A stretch of DNA of 26,080 bases, taken from contig NW_026971096.1 in NCBI RefSeq assembly GCF_963678635.1, forward strand, positions 1 through 26,080. The letters run 5' to 3'. A program made the position numbers and the translations under genes. Of this stretch, positions 8,316-19,002 are shown piece after piece. The notes under the pieces were generated by a model that worked only from the letters and a program-made list of their open reading frames with translations, ran no database searches and was not told the DNA's origin. How positions within the stretch are numbered: position 1 is the first letter of the stretch; each line of letters starts with the position of its first letter. This DNA is from Symsagittifera roscoffensis (lineage: Eukaryota > Xenacoelomorpha > Acoela > Convolutidae).

Positions 8316-8800
8316 TCAGGCGATGCTCAAGTAGTACTTCTTGTGAAGATGCACCATTATCTCTGTTTCTGCAAAGACCACATGTAGGATAGCGTACAAT
8401 TCCCTCGAGCTCAGTTTGCCCCTGTTTGGGTCGTACACCGGCATCGAGACCTCCACTATTCCTCTTTCAATCATGAAGTCACGTAGTCTTGTCAGTGCCA
8501 ATATCACGTGTTCGGGATCAATTGTGTTTCTGTCGTTGACTCTCGTTACTAGGAAGCAGAGGTATTTGCCCGGGACCTGTGCCACTGACGGTGGAAGCGC
8601 TGCCATGCCTCCCAGTCCTGGCCTCTGTCTGAACAGAAACTCTACGTTCTGGTACTCTCTTTTGAAGTCAGCCTCCAATCTTGATTTGAAACTCATGTCC
8701 GCCGTGATGCAGATCGCGCTGGTCCTGTTTGACAGGATGAAGTCGCTATCCGTTATCATGATGTTCTCTGAGTATTCATTGGGTATTTCGAATTTCGTTT
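8316..8800 (-). other. Macrodomain-like C-terminal region of Pol
   Basis: The last 160 residues of Gag-Pol lie beyond integrase and an acidic linker. The pattern is that of TARG1/ALC1-type macrodomains: a hydrophobic strand leading to SAICITAD (Asp2809), a basic helix with DFKREY, a KYLCFLVTR strand, a helix of about 20 residues, VEVSMP (Ser2893-Pro2895), then a helix AILHVVF and a final strand. Family members bind or hydrolyse ADP-ribose. Here the usual Gly-rich loops after TAD and after SMP are replaced (SFKSRLEA and VYDPNRG), so ligand binding or catalysis may be lost or changed. The assignment rests on remembered family patterns, not on a search. Confidence 0.65.
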
Positions 8801-11800
8801 TGAAATTCCTTCCTATGGTAGGCTCTGGTTCTTCTTCCTCCAGTTCCAATCCGCTTGTTTCCCTCACTTCCTTGAGCTTCTTTATCATCAAATTTTCGGT
8901 GTGGGTAAGTCCTACCCCCACTCCCCGGACAAAAATATTTATCGACGTCCCCGTCGATGTAGTCGGGTCTGAATTGTCCTTAGGGATGTCCAGTGGCCTG
9001 TCTGTTGCTGTCCATCCGAAAAGAGGGTCCTCTGTCTTCATGTAATTTGCTGCTGATACATCGATTTGCTGAATGCTTTGTCCTTCGCGGCTCTCGTCCT
9101 TGACATCACGCATCCACTCTAGAATCCTCAAGTTCGTGTTCTCCCTCCTTTCTATCTCACTCTGTTCGAGATCCGTCTCCAATTCTGGCGTCGAGTAATC
9201 ATCCTGCGGATAATGTCCACCATCGTCAATGACCTGCCATTCCTCTCCGGCTTCCAGTTCGCCTGCGCTTAGTAGTTCATCGCCCAACTTGTCTGGCTGT
9301 ATCTTATCGATCAAGAAGTCATCCCCGTACCTATTGTACCTCATGCCTGTGCGTTTACGATTGCCAGTCCTGGTTTCCGGTGGTGTTGGTCGATCCGGCT
9401 CCATCCACTTCGGTACCTCGTTTTGCTCTGGGTCGTTCCAGTCTTCTTCTACAAATGAACCTGCATCCGACTCCACTTCTATCTTTTCGTTGTCGTCCAA
9501 ACTCAAGTTCTCATTACCATCATTTTTCTCTCTAGTGCCTTTCTCATTCACTTCGCACGCTGGTTCCACCACCAGGTACTCAAGACCTTCCATGTCTTTT
9601 GGTAGGCACCAGTCCTCCGGGGACGGGACATGAGGCTTCAGATTTTCGTAATGTGCTGCTCGCCCTGTACTCAAGCGATAGAACCGTCCTTGTTGATGTA
9701 CTTCCGTAATCATGAACGGTCCTCTCCATTTCTTGAGTAGTTTCTTTGTTCCCTTGGGCGGTATGACATTTTGGAAGACCCACACGTATTGGCCCACTTC
9801 GTATGGCTTTGCTCTTAGTATCTTTTCGTCATATTTCTTGCGTTGCCTCATTTGCGCTTGCGCCGTGTTTCTCCGACATAGCTCGTTTAGCTCTTGTTGT
9901 CTTTTGATCGCTTCCTTCACGTATGCTTGAGGTGACGTCCTCTTCCCCTCGTACTCCGGGTAGAAGAATGTTATAGGCATTGCCCTTTCCCTGCCTGTCA
10001 ACATCATGAAAGGACTGATACCCGTCGTTGAGTGCTGAGTACTATTATAGGCTCCTACTACCTGTGGCAGGTATTTGTCCCAGTCCGTCATGTATCTCGA
10101 GCAGTACACCCTGAGCATGTTGACCAGTGTCCTGTTCTGTCTCTCTACCAACCCATTGGTCTGTGGATGATAGGTCGTCGAGTGCGCTTGAGCAATGTGT
10201 GATCTCTTCATCAATTCTTTTGTCAAGTCCCCCACAAAAGCCTTGCCGTTGTCCGACTGGAAAGTCATTGGACAACCATACCGCGATATCCAATGCGTTA
10301 TCAGGTGATCACATGTCTCCTCTGCCGAGGCTGTCTGGCACGGAACCGCTTCCGCCAACTTGGTGAAGTGATCTATTATAACTAGTATTTGGTTATAACC
10401 CGACTCCGTCATGCAGATTTTCTGATGGTCTATCTGCCCCACTTCATTGAATTCCGAACTCTCGACAGACTTGAGGGGAAACTTCATCTTCCTTGGGTCT
10501 TTTACTTGAAGGCATGCTAGGCAGGCATTCACCCATCTCTCGCAAGCTTTTCTCATTCCCGGCCAATCAAACCTGTGAAGTATCCTTTGTTGTACTTTAT
10601 CTATCCCCTGGTGGCCCATCTGGTCGTGTGATCTGAAAAGCACCTCCGTTTGGTACAATTGTGGTAGTATGATGCGGTTGTGTTTGTGTAATATTTTTTC
10701 CTCATCTCTTCTCTTGCACGCTACCACCCCTTCAGCTGTGTGATAAAGTAAATCTCTCTTTTCTTTGTAGAACTGGCTCAAGATCTTGTAGCTGTCTTCC
10801 TCAAGTTCCCCCTTCTCCTTGACTCCCGAATGGATCCATTTGGAGAGGTTGCTTGTCATTTTGTCATTCCTCTGGGCCCTTATTAGGTCAGACAGCCTGT
10901 ATCTCGCCTTAACGTGCTCCTTTAGCGCCATGATCTGTCCATTCATTTCACCAGGGTTGTGGATGTCATCGCTCAGCTTCACACATATCATCCTTTTCAC
11001 GATTTTCATGTCGTCTTCTGGTACCAGATTCGTTCTGACGTTTGAGTTGCACGATAGTTCCCTTAGTGGTTTTCTTGAAACTGCTATTTTCTCGAGCTCT
11101 TCACCACCTCGTACCTCTTGTATTTCCAGATTGTACGTCCCTGAAGATGGATCCGTCTGTAATTCCATGTCGTGCTGTCTTATCTTCTCTTCCGCCAGTA
11201 TCATGCATAGACTGTCTTGGTCTTCGCTGCTCTCATCCGAGTCTTCATCCCATTCTTCACGCTCCCCGGACAATTTCCCTTCTCCGGTTTCGTCTTCTTC
11301 CATGAATCTGGACCACTCCCCGGACTCTTGATCTAGTCCCAGGTGTTCAACTTCTTCTCTGAATGTTACTTTCTTATCCCTGACTTTTGTCTGCTCCAGA
11401 ATTTTGTCGGGGATTTTTTCAACTAGTGATCGCACAACTTCCTTGCTATCAGTGATGCTTCCTTTTGAGACGTCAGTATTGTTCACTGTTTCTTCTCTCC
11501 GAAGTATGGTTAGTTCCGGTGCCTCCTGACCTTTCCCTTGGATCACGGGCTTGTCATCTGATAGTTTCTCAAGCAACCTCATTAAGTCTTCATCTATTCG
11601 GACCGTTCCCTCCTCTACCTGGATGAGATCATAACCTTTTGCCTTGAGTGTTTCCCTCACGATCTTGGACTTGAGCATTATTCCTACCGGAATCCCTCTG
11701 CTTCTCTTCAAGATGGTCTTTTCAAGAGGCTCTTTCGGCAATTCGGGATGATCTTCAATCGGTTTGCCTGATTTGTCCAGCCATCTCGTGAGTGGAAGAC

Positions 11801-14800
11801 TGTCGTACGTTTCTTTGTCCATAAAGGAGAAGCCGTCTTTGATCTCAGGTCTGTCCGCCTCTCTTTGTTCTTGCCTCTCGTAGAACTCCGTCTTCTTACT
11901 CAAGCTGTCAGCATTTTGATGTTTATCTCGTGTTCTGTGCTCAATTATCATGTTGTATCCATCCAAGCGAACTATCCACCTCCCAATATAGCTCTGGTCC
12001 ATTGAGTACGTTTTCAGCCAGCTTAGTGCTCGGTTGTCGACTCGCAGCTTGAAGGGCTCACTGCCTAAGTATGCTCTGTATTTTTCGACAAAGGTGACCA
12101 CCGCGAACATCTCTGCTTTCGGTGCTCCGTACTTCATTTCTGTGTCACTTAGGACCTTGCTCCCGTATGCTATTGGTCTCAAGACTGTCTTCCCATTCCA
12201 TTCTTGTTCTTGATGGAGAATCCCAGAAATAGCGACTACTGATGCATCCGTGTCTAGCACGTACATCCCTTTCTCAGTCGGCATACCCAGTACTGGTGCC
12301 TCACACAGCTCTTTCTTTATTCTCTGGAATGACTCTTCTGCCGCGTTGTTCCACGTGAACTTCTTGCCCTTATGTCTCATTAATTGTTGCATCGGGTATA
12401 CTTTGTCCGCATATCCCTTGATGAATTCTCTATAATAGTTGGCGAAACCCAGGAAGCTCATCAGCTGGTGTTCCGTCTTCGGTGATTTCCAGGTTAGGAC
12501 TGCTTCCACGGCGTCTGGGTCAGGTCTGATACCGTGTTTATCTACCATCCTGCCCAAGTATTTGATCGAGTCCTTGAGTATCTCGCACTTTGATGGTTTA
12601 CACTTCAGCCCCGATCTTTTCATGCACGCGAACACCTCGTCAAGCCTCTCGATGTGGTCTTCTAGTGTTGGCGTTGCTATTACCACGTCGTCCACGTAGC
12701 ACATTACCAGGTTGCCGTACTTCTTCGTCACGCCTATCAACGCGTGTGCCATCAGCCGCTGAAACGTGGCTGTTGCATTGCAGAGTCCAAACGGCATCCG
12801 TTTCCATTGAAACAGACCCAACTCACAGGCGAACCCTGTCTTGTCCCTGTCTTGCTTCCTTAATGGTACCTGCCAAAAGGCCGAGCCTAAATCAAGAGTC
12901 GTAAAAAATTTCGCATCACCTAACTTCGAGAGGCTCTCATCAATTCTAGGTATGGGATAGGCATCCTTTACCGTGACGGAGTTCAGGTATCGAAAGTCAC
13001 AACAAAACCTTAACTGGTCGCCTTTCTTTTTGGCCATCACTACTCCACACGCCCACGGTGACTTGGATGGTTCTATCATATCATACTCTAGTAACGTTTC
13101 GATTTCTTTTCTACACGCGTCCGATTTGTGTGGGGTCATGCACCTCGCCCCCTCCCTGTGTGGCACCGCGTTTTCCTCAAGTTCTATTTCATGTTCAACA
13201 AAATTACAACACCCGATATCCGCCTTATGCCTTGAAAAAACCTCCTCGTTCCGCTCTAGTACGTCCTTGATAGCTTCGAGCTGTTCATCTTTCAGTTTGC
13301 CCCTTAAATGTTCAATCTCCGGCAGAACCGGTTTATCAGTTTGCATTTCATCTAGTGTGGGTCGCTCTGGAAAGTTCGAACAGCTCGAAAGCCTATCGTC
13401 CGTTTCTGACTTAAGTGATTTGATAAGACTTGAAGAATCTTTTATTCTCTGCAATCGTCTCAAGATACAAATTTTGTCCCTGTGATTAGGACAATCAACA
13501 ACTTCATTTTGTTTTGAGTTTTCAATTGTTTCGTATCGAGTTTTAACTGGTAAAGCATATCCCAGCTTCCTCCCTCTCTGTATCGTGATCGGTATATCAA
13601 GGGTATTCAACAAGACACTGACGCAGAGGCCGCTCTTCGTTATCGAAAATGATCTTCCTAAAACAGCAGCGCTTTGACTATTGGGATTCGGAACTATACA
13701 CACTTGCTTGTTGTCACTTAGTTCATTATAATTTTTCATCCTCAAGCTTACGATTGCCGCTTCATTAGCTTTTAACCTCACTCTCCTACTCAAGAATACC
13801 GGTGCTTTGTTTTCATTCGCCATTATTAAATTTACCGGTTTGATTGCGTACCTCCTATCCGGGTTCCGTATCCTGAACATTGCATTATTTAGATCAATCG
13901 TTACGTCGAAATTCCTGATGAAGTCTCTGCCCAAAATGAATTGGTCAGATTCATCTAGGTTTTCTACCACGATGAAGCTCATCCACAGGTTACGTTCCCC
14001 CAAATTGAGGGCTATTATCGGCGTCCTGCCCAGCACCCGTAGGGCCCCTTTGTTTGCAGCTGACAGCCGTATTCTCGAGTCTATCAAGTCACCTTTGTCA
14101 AAGCCCATCTTTTCCCATGTTTCGATTGGTATGACGCTCAAGACTGCTCCCGTGTCAAGTAATCCACGCAACTGAGTCTTTTTGCCATTTATGTCTAGCA
14201 CGTGCCCTGTCACGTCTGCTTCCGTCCCGATGTGCATTGCATCTTCTTCAAGCATGGCACAGTGTCCGATCGATCTTACTTTCAACTCTTCTTTCCCTAC
14301 ATAGATTTGTCCAATTAGGTCTTCGTCGCATGTTATCATCGTCTTGGTATAGATGTTGATTCCATCTATATTTAGCATGACCTCGTGTGGACCATAAGCT
14401 TCAGTGTACCTATTATCAACACGTACCGATTTGCTGCCCCCTCTCGTGAGTAGTGCCCTGAGCGCTCTAGAAGTCGTTTGTGGACTTATTCCACTCAAGT
14501 AGTCTGCATACACGTCAATGTGCATTATCGTCTGGTCGCTCGGCTCGCTCAAGTTTCTGGTTACCTCGTGTCCGCCCACTGTGATTATCGACATTATTCT
14601 TGCTCCGATTTTCGATATTCCAAAAGGTTTACCTGTCACCATTTTCACGGTGTTACAATTCCCGGTCTTCATTGAGCCCGTTCTAGCCTCTGGTATTGAG
14701 TTCGATCCGGTTAATGCTCCGTTAAAATTCTGTCTTTCGATCTCCAACTTTAGTCGTTGCTCTATTTCTTTCGCAGCCAGATCTTGTTTCACTTTGGCAA

Positions 14801-17123
14801 TTGCTTCCGTCGCCGCTTTCTCATAATTTATCTCTAGAGAGCTTCCGGCCGCGGACTCTAACGCACCGCTAACATGTGTCACAGCTTTCACTGTCTTCGT
14901 CGGCAATTCGGTGTTTGGTGCCCCCAAGTTCCTAGATTCAAACTCGTTTTGCCTGTTCCGCTGATTCTGCACCGCCGCTAATGCCAACTTATGTTTGGGG
15001 TGATTCTGGTCCTTGACCGCTTCCCAGAACAAGGGACAATCCATTCTGAAGTGCCCCTCCTGGTTACAGAAGAAGCATCTGGCGCCTATCTTGATGATTA
15101 AGCCATTATAGTACTCGTGTTCCTCCATCTGGCTCATATCCTCTTCATCCGGTGCATAACCTAGGCTCTTCATGCCTTGTTTGTACGTTGTGCAGTCAGC
15201 CACATGATGATCCGCTGACCCGCAGTTCGCGCATGATCTGCGCTTGTCCATATCATCTCTAGGTTTGTACCATGATGACCTCTGGGGTTGGCTTCCCCCT
15301 TGCGTGTTCCTGTTTTCGGAATATGAGTACTTCTTAGGTTTCATCAGCATGTATTCTCTTGATTTCTGTCTCATTTCTTCTGGGGTGGGTGCGCTGTCCT
15401 TCGACAATGTGTAGTATGTTGCTAACATTGTCCTTAAGTCATCACTTTTCACCCCATCGATGAACTTCGAGGCAATGCTAAAGTTCCGTCTATTTGTCGA
15501 CTCCTCTGGGTCACTCCTCCTTCTCAAGCTCTCGAGGTCATCTAGGAACCGATCTATTGACTCGTCGTCCCTCTGCCTTCTCTTTTCAAATCGCATCATC
15601 GCTTGGTGACCCTTCATGCCTGACCCGAACCGATTCAGCAATATCTCGAAGATCTTGTCCGCGGTGTCGCGTTCTTCCTCCTTCTTTGCGACCACACATT
15701 TTAATGCCGTTCCTTCCAAGTTGCTCAGTATGGCTGTACATGCTTGTCTTTCGTCACTCAAGTTATCTTGTTCTAGATGTAATCTCATCACTTCCACCCA
15801 AGTGTCAATGCATCCATCGGAGTCGTCCTTGAATTCTTTTGGCTTCTTGAATGTCTTTCTTGATTTTCCCTCTCTCCTGTCGCTCGAGTCAGTGTTCCTC
15901 GTGGCGAAGGCCTCTAGAGTCCTGTTCATCATCTCCCAAGTGCTGACCCATGTCATAGCATCCGGTCCTGTGTTGCTGTTAGCTGTTGAATCTCCCGGAG
16001 CAGTCGTTGTATTCGACGTTCCATTCTTCATTATTGTTTTCGCAGCTGTTGGTGCTATGCTTATCGCATCCCTGGTTAAGGGCAACGGTGTCGATTGTCG
16101 TTTGTTCCTTTGTGGTTCTGCAAAGTCAACTCTGGTGCCTTGCGTACGATCCGCTGCCGGTCTTTCTTGTGGAGTAGAACCTCTCAAGATTGCATCCAAC
16201 TTTGCCTGTATTTCACACGAACTCTCGGCTTGACTCCTGCTCATTGTGTCCATTCTCCTTTCCAGGCTCCCTAATTGGCTGTTGACATCATCATATCGGT
16301 TCTTCAACTGTTGCATGTCTGTTTTGATGTTCTTTTCTCGTTCTTCATTGGTGGCTTCTACCTTATCTGACATTTCCTTGAGTCTCTCATCTGTTGCCTT
16401 AGCTAGGTTAAAATAACTGTCTAGATACTCGTGCTTGTTGTATCTTATCTCCTTTTTTATCACCTCTCTGTCTTCTTCACTGTGCTTAAGTCTTTTGTCA
16501 ATCTGATTTAATTTCGCCAACAAGTCACCCAGCTCAATGGTAGTCTCTTCATGGTCAGCTGTCGGTCTCTCTTCGGCTGTAGCCTCTGCTTTAGCTTGTT
16601 CCTCTCTTGGATTGGCTTCTGAGGTCTTCGTGCTCACTGTCCCAAACGTTCGTGCTCTTTCTGCTTTTGGTTCTTCAGTCACGTTTTCTTTTGTTTTTAT
16701 TCCGAACATTATTCCCAATTTTTCCGTAAAAGATGTCCTCTTTACTTGAGAGTCTTCTTTCACCGTTTCTTCGGTGTTGCCTATTGCATCTTCCGCGTCA
16801 TCTATCGGTGAGAACTCTATGGGTTTCTGGTTCGGTTCCTCTGCATTGGGCATTGGAGTTGACTCTGTCGCCATCTTCCTTGTTTCATCCACACTTTGAT
16901 CGGGTGTCTCTAGATCAATCTCGATGGTGGGTTCTACTCGCTCCCCTTCCGTGCCCTCTTTCGCCCTGTTCTCCGCTGTACTCCTTGTGCTGACCATGTT
17001 AACTGAAAAGTTCGTCTTCGTTATCTTTGGGCCCGTTGATGTCGTTCCGCGCAGCGATGAATTATATTTCGTGTTTGATCCACTTGACCTTTTTTCGAGC
17101 ACCGGTACCCTACTCCGCCTCAT
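8316..17123 (-). CDS. gag-pol: Gag-Pol polyprotein with C-terminal macrodomain-like region
   Basis: One uninterrupted ORF of 2935 aa starts at an ATG with A at -3; there is no gag/pol frameshift. In order: low-complexity acidic N-terminus; coiled coil (about 198-310); Gag capsid-like region (about 419-575); two canonical CCHC knuckles (C-x2-C-x4-H-x4-C at about 631 and 682); aspartic protease with D990-T-G and a later I-L-G-R-D; reverse transcriptase (about 1310-1500, Y1476-V-D-D); RNase H (about 1610-1745, DTDAS at 1624-1628); a charged linker of about 400 aa; integrase with an HHCC zinc region (about 2140-2205) and triad D2232, D2291, E2327 (D-x58-D-x35-E); and a GPF motif near 2466. A long acidic stretch follows, then a C-terminal domain (about 2775-2935) resembling ADP-ribose macrodomains. 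All key polymerase, RNase H and integrase residues are intact, so the polyprotein looks functional. Confidence 0.97.
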   Translation of the reverse strand: MRRSRVPVLEKRSSGSNTKYNSSLRGTTSTGPKITKTNFSVNMVSTRSTAENRAKEGTEGERVEPTIEIDLETPDQSVDETRKMATESTPMPNAEEPNQKPIEFSPIDDAEDAIGNTEETVKEDSQVKRTSFTEKLGIMFGIKTKENVTEEPKAERARTFGTVSTKTSEANPREEQAKAEATAEERPTADHEETTIELGDLLAKLNQIDKRLKHSEEDREVIKKEIRYNKHEYLDSYFNLAKATDERLKEMSDKVEATNEEREKNIKTDMQQLKNRYDDVNSQLGSLERRMDTMSRSQAESSCEIQAKLDAILRGSTPQERPAADRTQGTRVDFAEPQRNKRQSTPLPLTRDAISIAPTAAKTIMKNGTSNTTTAPGDSTANSNTGPDAMTWVSTWEMMNRTLEAFATRNTDSSDRREGKSRKTFKKPKEFKDDSDGCIDTWVEVMRLHLEQDNLSDERQACTAILSNLEGTALKCVVAKKEEERDTADKIFEILLNRFGSGMKGHQAMMRFEKRRQRDDESIDRFLDDLESLRRRSDPEESTNRRNFSIASKFIDGVKSDDLRTMLATYYTLSKDSAPTPEEMRQKSREYMLMKPKKYSYSENRNTQGGSQPQRSSWYKPRDDMDKRRSCANCGSADHHVADCTTYKQGMKSLGYAPDEEDMSQMEEHEYYNGLIIKIGARCFFCNQEGHFRMDCPLFWEAVKDQNHPKHKLALAAVQNQRNRQNEFESRNLGAPNTELPTKTVKAVTHVSGALESAAGSSLEINYEKAATEAIAKVKQDLAAKEIEQRLKLEIERQNFNGALTGSNSIPEARTGSMKTGNCNTVKMVTGKPFGISKIGARIMSIITVGGHEVTRNLSEPSDQTIMHIDVYADYLSGISPQTTSRALRALLTRGGSKSVRVDNRYTEAYGPHEVMLNIDGINIYTKTMITCDEDLIGQIYVGKEELKVRSIGHCAMLEEDAMHIGTEADVTGHVLDINGKKTQLRGLLDTGAVLSVIPIETWEKMGFDKGDLIDSRIRLSAANKGALRVLGRTPIIALNLGERNLWMSFIVVENLDESDQFILGRDFIRNFDVTIDLNNAMFRIRNPDRRYAIKPVNLIMANENKAPVFLSRRVRLKANEAAIVSLRMKNYNELSDNKQVCIVPNPNSQSAAVLGRSFSITKSGLCVSVLLNTLDIPITIQRGRKLGYALPVKTRYETIENSKQNEVVDCPNHRDKICILRRLQRIKDSSSLIKSLKSETDDRLSSCSNFPERPTLDEMQTDKPVLPEIEHLRGKLKDEQLEAIKDVLERNEEVFSRHKADIGCCNFVEHEIELEENAVPHREGARCMTPHKSDACRKEIETLLEYDMIEPSKSPWACGVVMAKKKGDQLRFCCDFRYLNSVTVKDAYPIPRIDESLSKLGDAKFFTTLDLGSAFWQVPLRKQDRDKTGFACELGLFQWKRMPFGLCNATATFQRLMAHALIGVTKKYGNLVMCYVDDVVIATPTLEDHIERLDEVFACMKRSGLKCKPSKCEILKDSIKYLGRMVDKHGIRPDPDAVEAVLTWKSPKTEHQLMSFLGFANYYREFIKGYADKVYPMQQLMRHKGKKFTWNNAAEESFQRIKKELCEAPVLGMPTEKGMYVLDTDASVVAISGILHQEQEWNGKTVLRPIAYGSKVLSDTEMKYGAPKAEMFAVVTFVEKYRAYLGSEPFKLRVDNRALSWLKTYSMDQSYIGRWIVRLDGYNMIIEHRTRDKHQNADSLSKKTEFYERQEQREADRPEIKDGFSFMDKETYDSLPLTRWLDKSGKPIEDHPELPKEPLEKTILKRSRGIPVGIMLKSKIVRETLKAKGYDLIQVEEGTVRIDEDLMRLLEKLSDDKPVIQGKGQEAPELTILRREETVNNTDVSKGSITDSKEVVRSLVEKIPDKILEQTKVRDKKVTFREEVEHLGLDQESGEWSRFMEEDETGEGKLSGEREEWDEDSDESSEDQDSLCMILAEEKIRQHDMELQTDPSSGTYNLEIQEVRGGEELEKIAVSRKPLRELSCNSNVRTNLVPEDDMKIVKRMICVKLSDDIHNPGEMNGQIMALKEHVKARYRLSDLIRAQRNDKMTSNLSKWIHSGVKEKGELEEDSYKILSQFYKEKRDLLYHTAEGVVACKRRDEEKILHKHNRIILPQLYQTEVLFRSHDQMGHQGIDKVQQRILHRFDWPGMRKACERWVNACLACLQVKDPRKMKFPLKSVESSEFNEVGQIDHQKICMTESGYNQILVIIDHFTKLAEAVPCQTASAEETCDHLITHWISRYGCPMTFQSDNGKAFVGDLTKELMKRSHIAQAHSTTYHPQTNGLVERQNRTLVNMLRVYCSRYMTDWDKYLPQVVGAYNSTQHSTTGISPFMMLTGRERAMPITFFYPEYEGKRTSPQAYVKEAIKRQQELNELCRRNTAQAQMRQRKKYDEKILRAKPYEVGQYVWVFQNVIPPKGTKKLLKKWRGPFMITEVHQQGRFYRLSTGRAAHYENLKPHVPSPEDWCLPKDMEGLEYLVVEPACEVNEKGTREKNDGNENLSLDDNEKIEVESDAGSFVEEDWNDPEQNEVPKWMEPDRPTPPETRTGNRKRTGMRYNRYGDDFLIDKIQPDKLGDELLSAGELEAGEEWQVIDDGGHYPQDDYSTPELETDLEQSEIERRENTNLRILEWMRDVKDESREGQSIQQIDVSAANYMKTEDPLFGWTATDRPLDIPKDNSDPTTSTGTSINIFVRGVGVGLTHTENLMIKKLKEVRETSGLELEEEEPEPTIGRNFKTKFEIPNEYSENIMITDSDFILSNRTSAICITADMSFKSRLEADFKREYQNVEFLFRQRPGLGGMAALPPSVAQVPGKYLCFLVTRVNDRNTIDPEHVILALTRLRDFMIERGIVEVSMPVYDPNRGKLSSRELYAILHVVFAETEIMVHLHKKYYLSIA

Positions 17124-17402
17124 TATTTCTATTTACAACTGCTTCTATATACAATTTTATTATATACACGATTCTATTCTAAGGGTAAAAAAAATATTTT
17201 TTGTGGTAACAAATTCTGTACAACGTGTTAAAAACCTTATCCAATTCTCTTTCTAAAACCTCCGAAAAATTTTCCTTAATTTGGTCTTAACCCTACCTAT
17301 TTCGATTTGTCTTATTCTGTCTTAAAACGCACTTGTTGTAATTTGACTTCAATTTCTATACCGTCCCAAGACTATTCGTCACTATCACAGTACTCTCCGT
17401 TA

Positions 17403-18180
17403 GTGTCCTAAGACCCTTGTACCAAGACCACTGTTCCAAGACTACTGTCCCAAGACTAGTGTCCCAAGACTACTGTCCCAAGACCAGTGTCCCAAGGCTA
17501 GTGTCCCAAGACTACTGTCCCAAGGCTAGTGTCCCAAGGCTAGTGTCCCAAGACTACTGTCCCAAGGGTAGTGTCCCAAGACCAGTGTCCCAAGACTACT
17601 GTCCCAAGACTAGTGTCCCAAGGCTAGTGTCCCAAGACTACTGTCCCAAGACTAGTGTCCCAAGGGTAGTGTCCCAAGACCAGTGTCCCAAGGCTGGTGT
17701 CCCAAGACTAGTGTCCCAAGACTAGTGTCCCAAGGGTAGTGTCCCAAGACCAGTGTCCCAAGGCTGGTGTCCCAAGACTAGTGTCCCAAGACTAGTGTCC
17801 CAAGACCACTGTCCCAAGACTGTCCCAAGACCACTGTCCCAAGACCCTGTCCCAAGACCACTGTCCCAAGACCCCTGTCCCAAGACCCTGTCCCAAGACC
17901 ACTGTCCCAAGACCCTGTCCCAAGACCCTGTCCCAAGACCCTGTCCCAAGACCACTGTCCCAAGACCACTGTCCCAAGACCCTGTCCCAAGACCACTGTC
18001 CCAAGACCCTGTCCCAAGACCCTGTCCCAAGACCACTGTCCCAAGACCACTGTCCCAAGACCCTGTCCCAAGACCACTGTCCCAAGACCCTGTCCCAAGA
18101 CCACTGTCCCAAGACTCTGTCCCAAGACCACTATCCCAAGACTGCTCTGTCCCAAGACTTCTTCGGTCTTGTCCCAATAC
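17403..18180. repeat. 14-bp minisatellite, about 50 copies
   Basis: Tandem units of TCCCAAGACYASTG type (14 bp, with 13-bp variants ending CCCTG) fill almost 0.8 kb of the leader. The left half has mostly TAGTG, TACTG and CAGTG endings; the right half, from about 17800, is almost all CACTG and CCTG. A five-unit block of 70 bp is repeated exactly at 17661-17730 and from 17731, showing higher-order duplication. Because the unit lacks stops, long repetitive reading frames appear on both strands; they are treated as non-coding. Confidence 0.97.
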
Positions 18181-19002
18181 TCGTCACGGAGTGTCTTCCT
18201 CGTTGTAGGGTCTTCTTGAACCACCTTACCTTGTACCACCACTCAAGCTCTAGTAAAATTTTCCCAAAAACCCTCTCTTAAAAGCCAAATGCTGACCCCC
18301 CTCTTCTTTTTGGTTGTTTCTATTTCAATGTAGGTGCGCAGGTATCTTGTGATCACCTGTTCGTATAAAACCAAACACAAATCCTCAATAAAATGCAACA
18401 AAAATTTTAAGTAAGAAAAATAATAAAAACAGAAAAATGAGCCCACCTAAAATTTAAAGGTGACCAATGTCTACCTTTCGTCTAAAAAAAATGTCTGGTA
18501 CCTAATTGCCACGCGTTTTCCTCCCCCCACTAGTGATCTTATGGGGTATCACAAAAGCTGTCTATATCCGGTCCCCCCTACCAAACCAACCAGCGTACCA
18601 GCCTTAACTCGAGTTGGATTTTGGATCTCCACCTAATATTACCAACGCGTGTTAATTTCTAATGTAACTAAGTCAACGATGTCGACTAATTAGTTACTCT
18701 AATTTCCCCCTTTTTGCAATTTACAACCGCCAACCTCTAGCCTAACCAGTCCCCCTTCTAACCTCCCCCCTTTCTAGCCCCCCTTCTTAAGCCTAAAAAT
18801 TACTTTAAGCGCCGGGTGCTAAACCTCTCAAGAGAAAACCGTAGACCTGTTTCCAGGCTTGCTCAAGTAAAAACGTTCCTCAAAACTGGGGGATTTCGCT
18901 TATCCAATTTTACACTTATCTCCTATAATGTAATGTGGATTCTAACGATACCCGTTCTGCCCAACTTGAGAACTCGAGAATTGCCAAATCCTTCTTGGCT
19001 GC

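Noticed and set aside
17403-18180. CRISPR-like array
   Set aside because: Units are contiguous and there are no unique spacers; it is a minisatellite in a eukaryotic element.
17417-18242. Long repetitive reading frames on both strands across the minisatellite
   Set aside because: They arise because the 13/14-bp unit lacks stops in several frames; the array lies in an untranslated leader and no non-repeat coding sequence flanks it.
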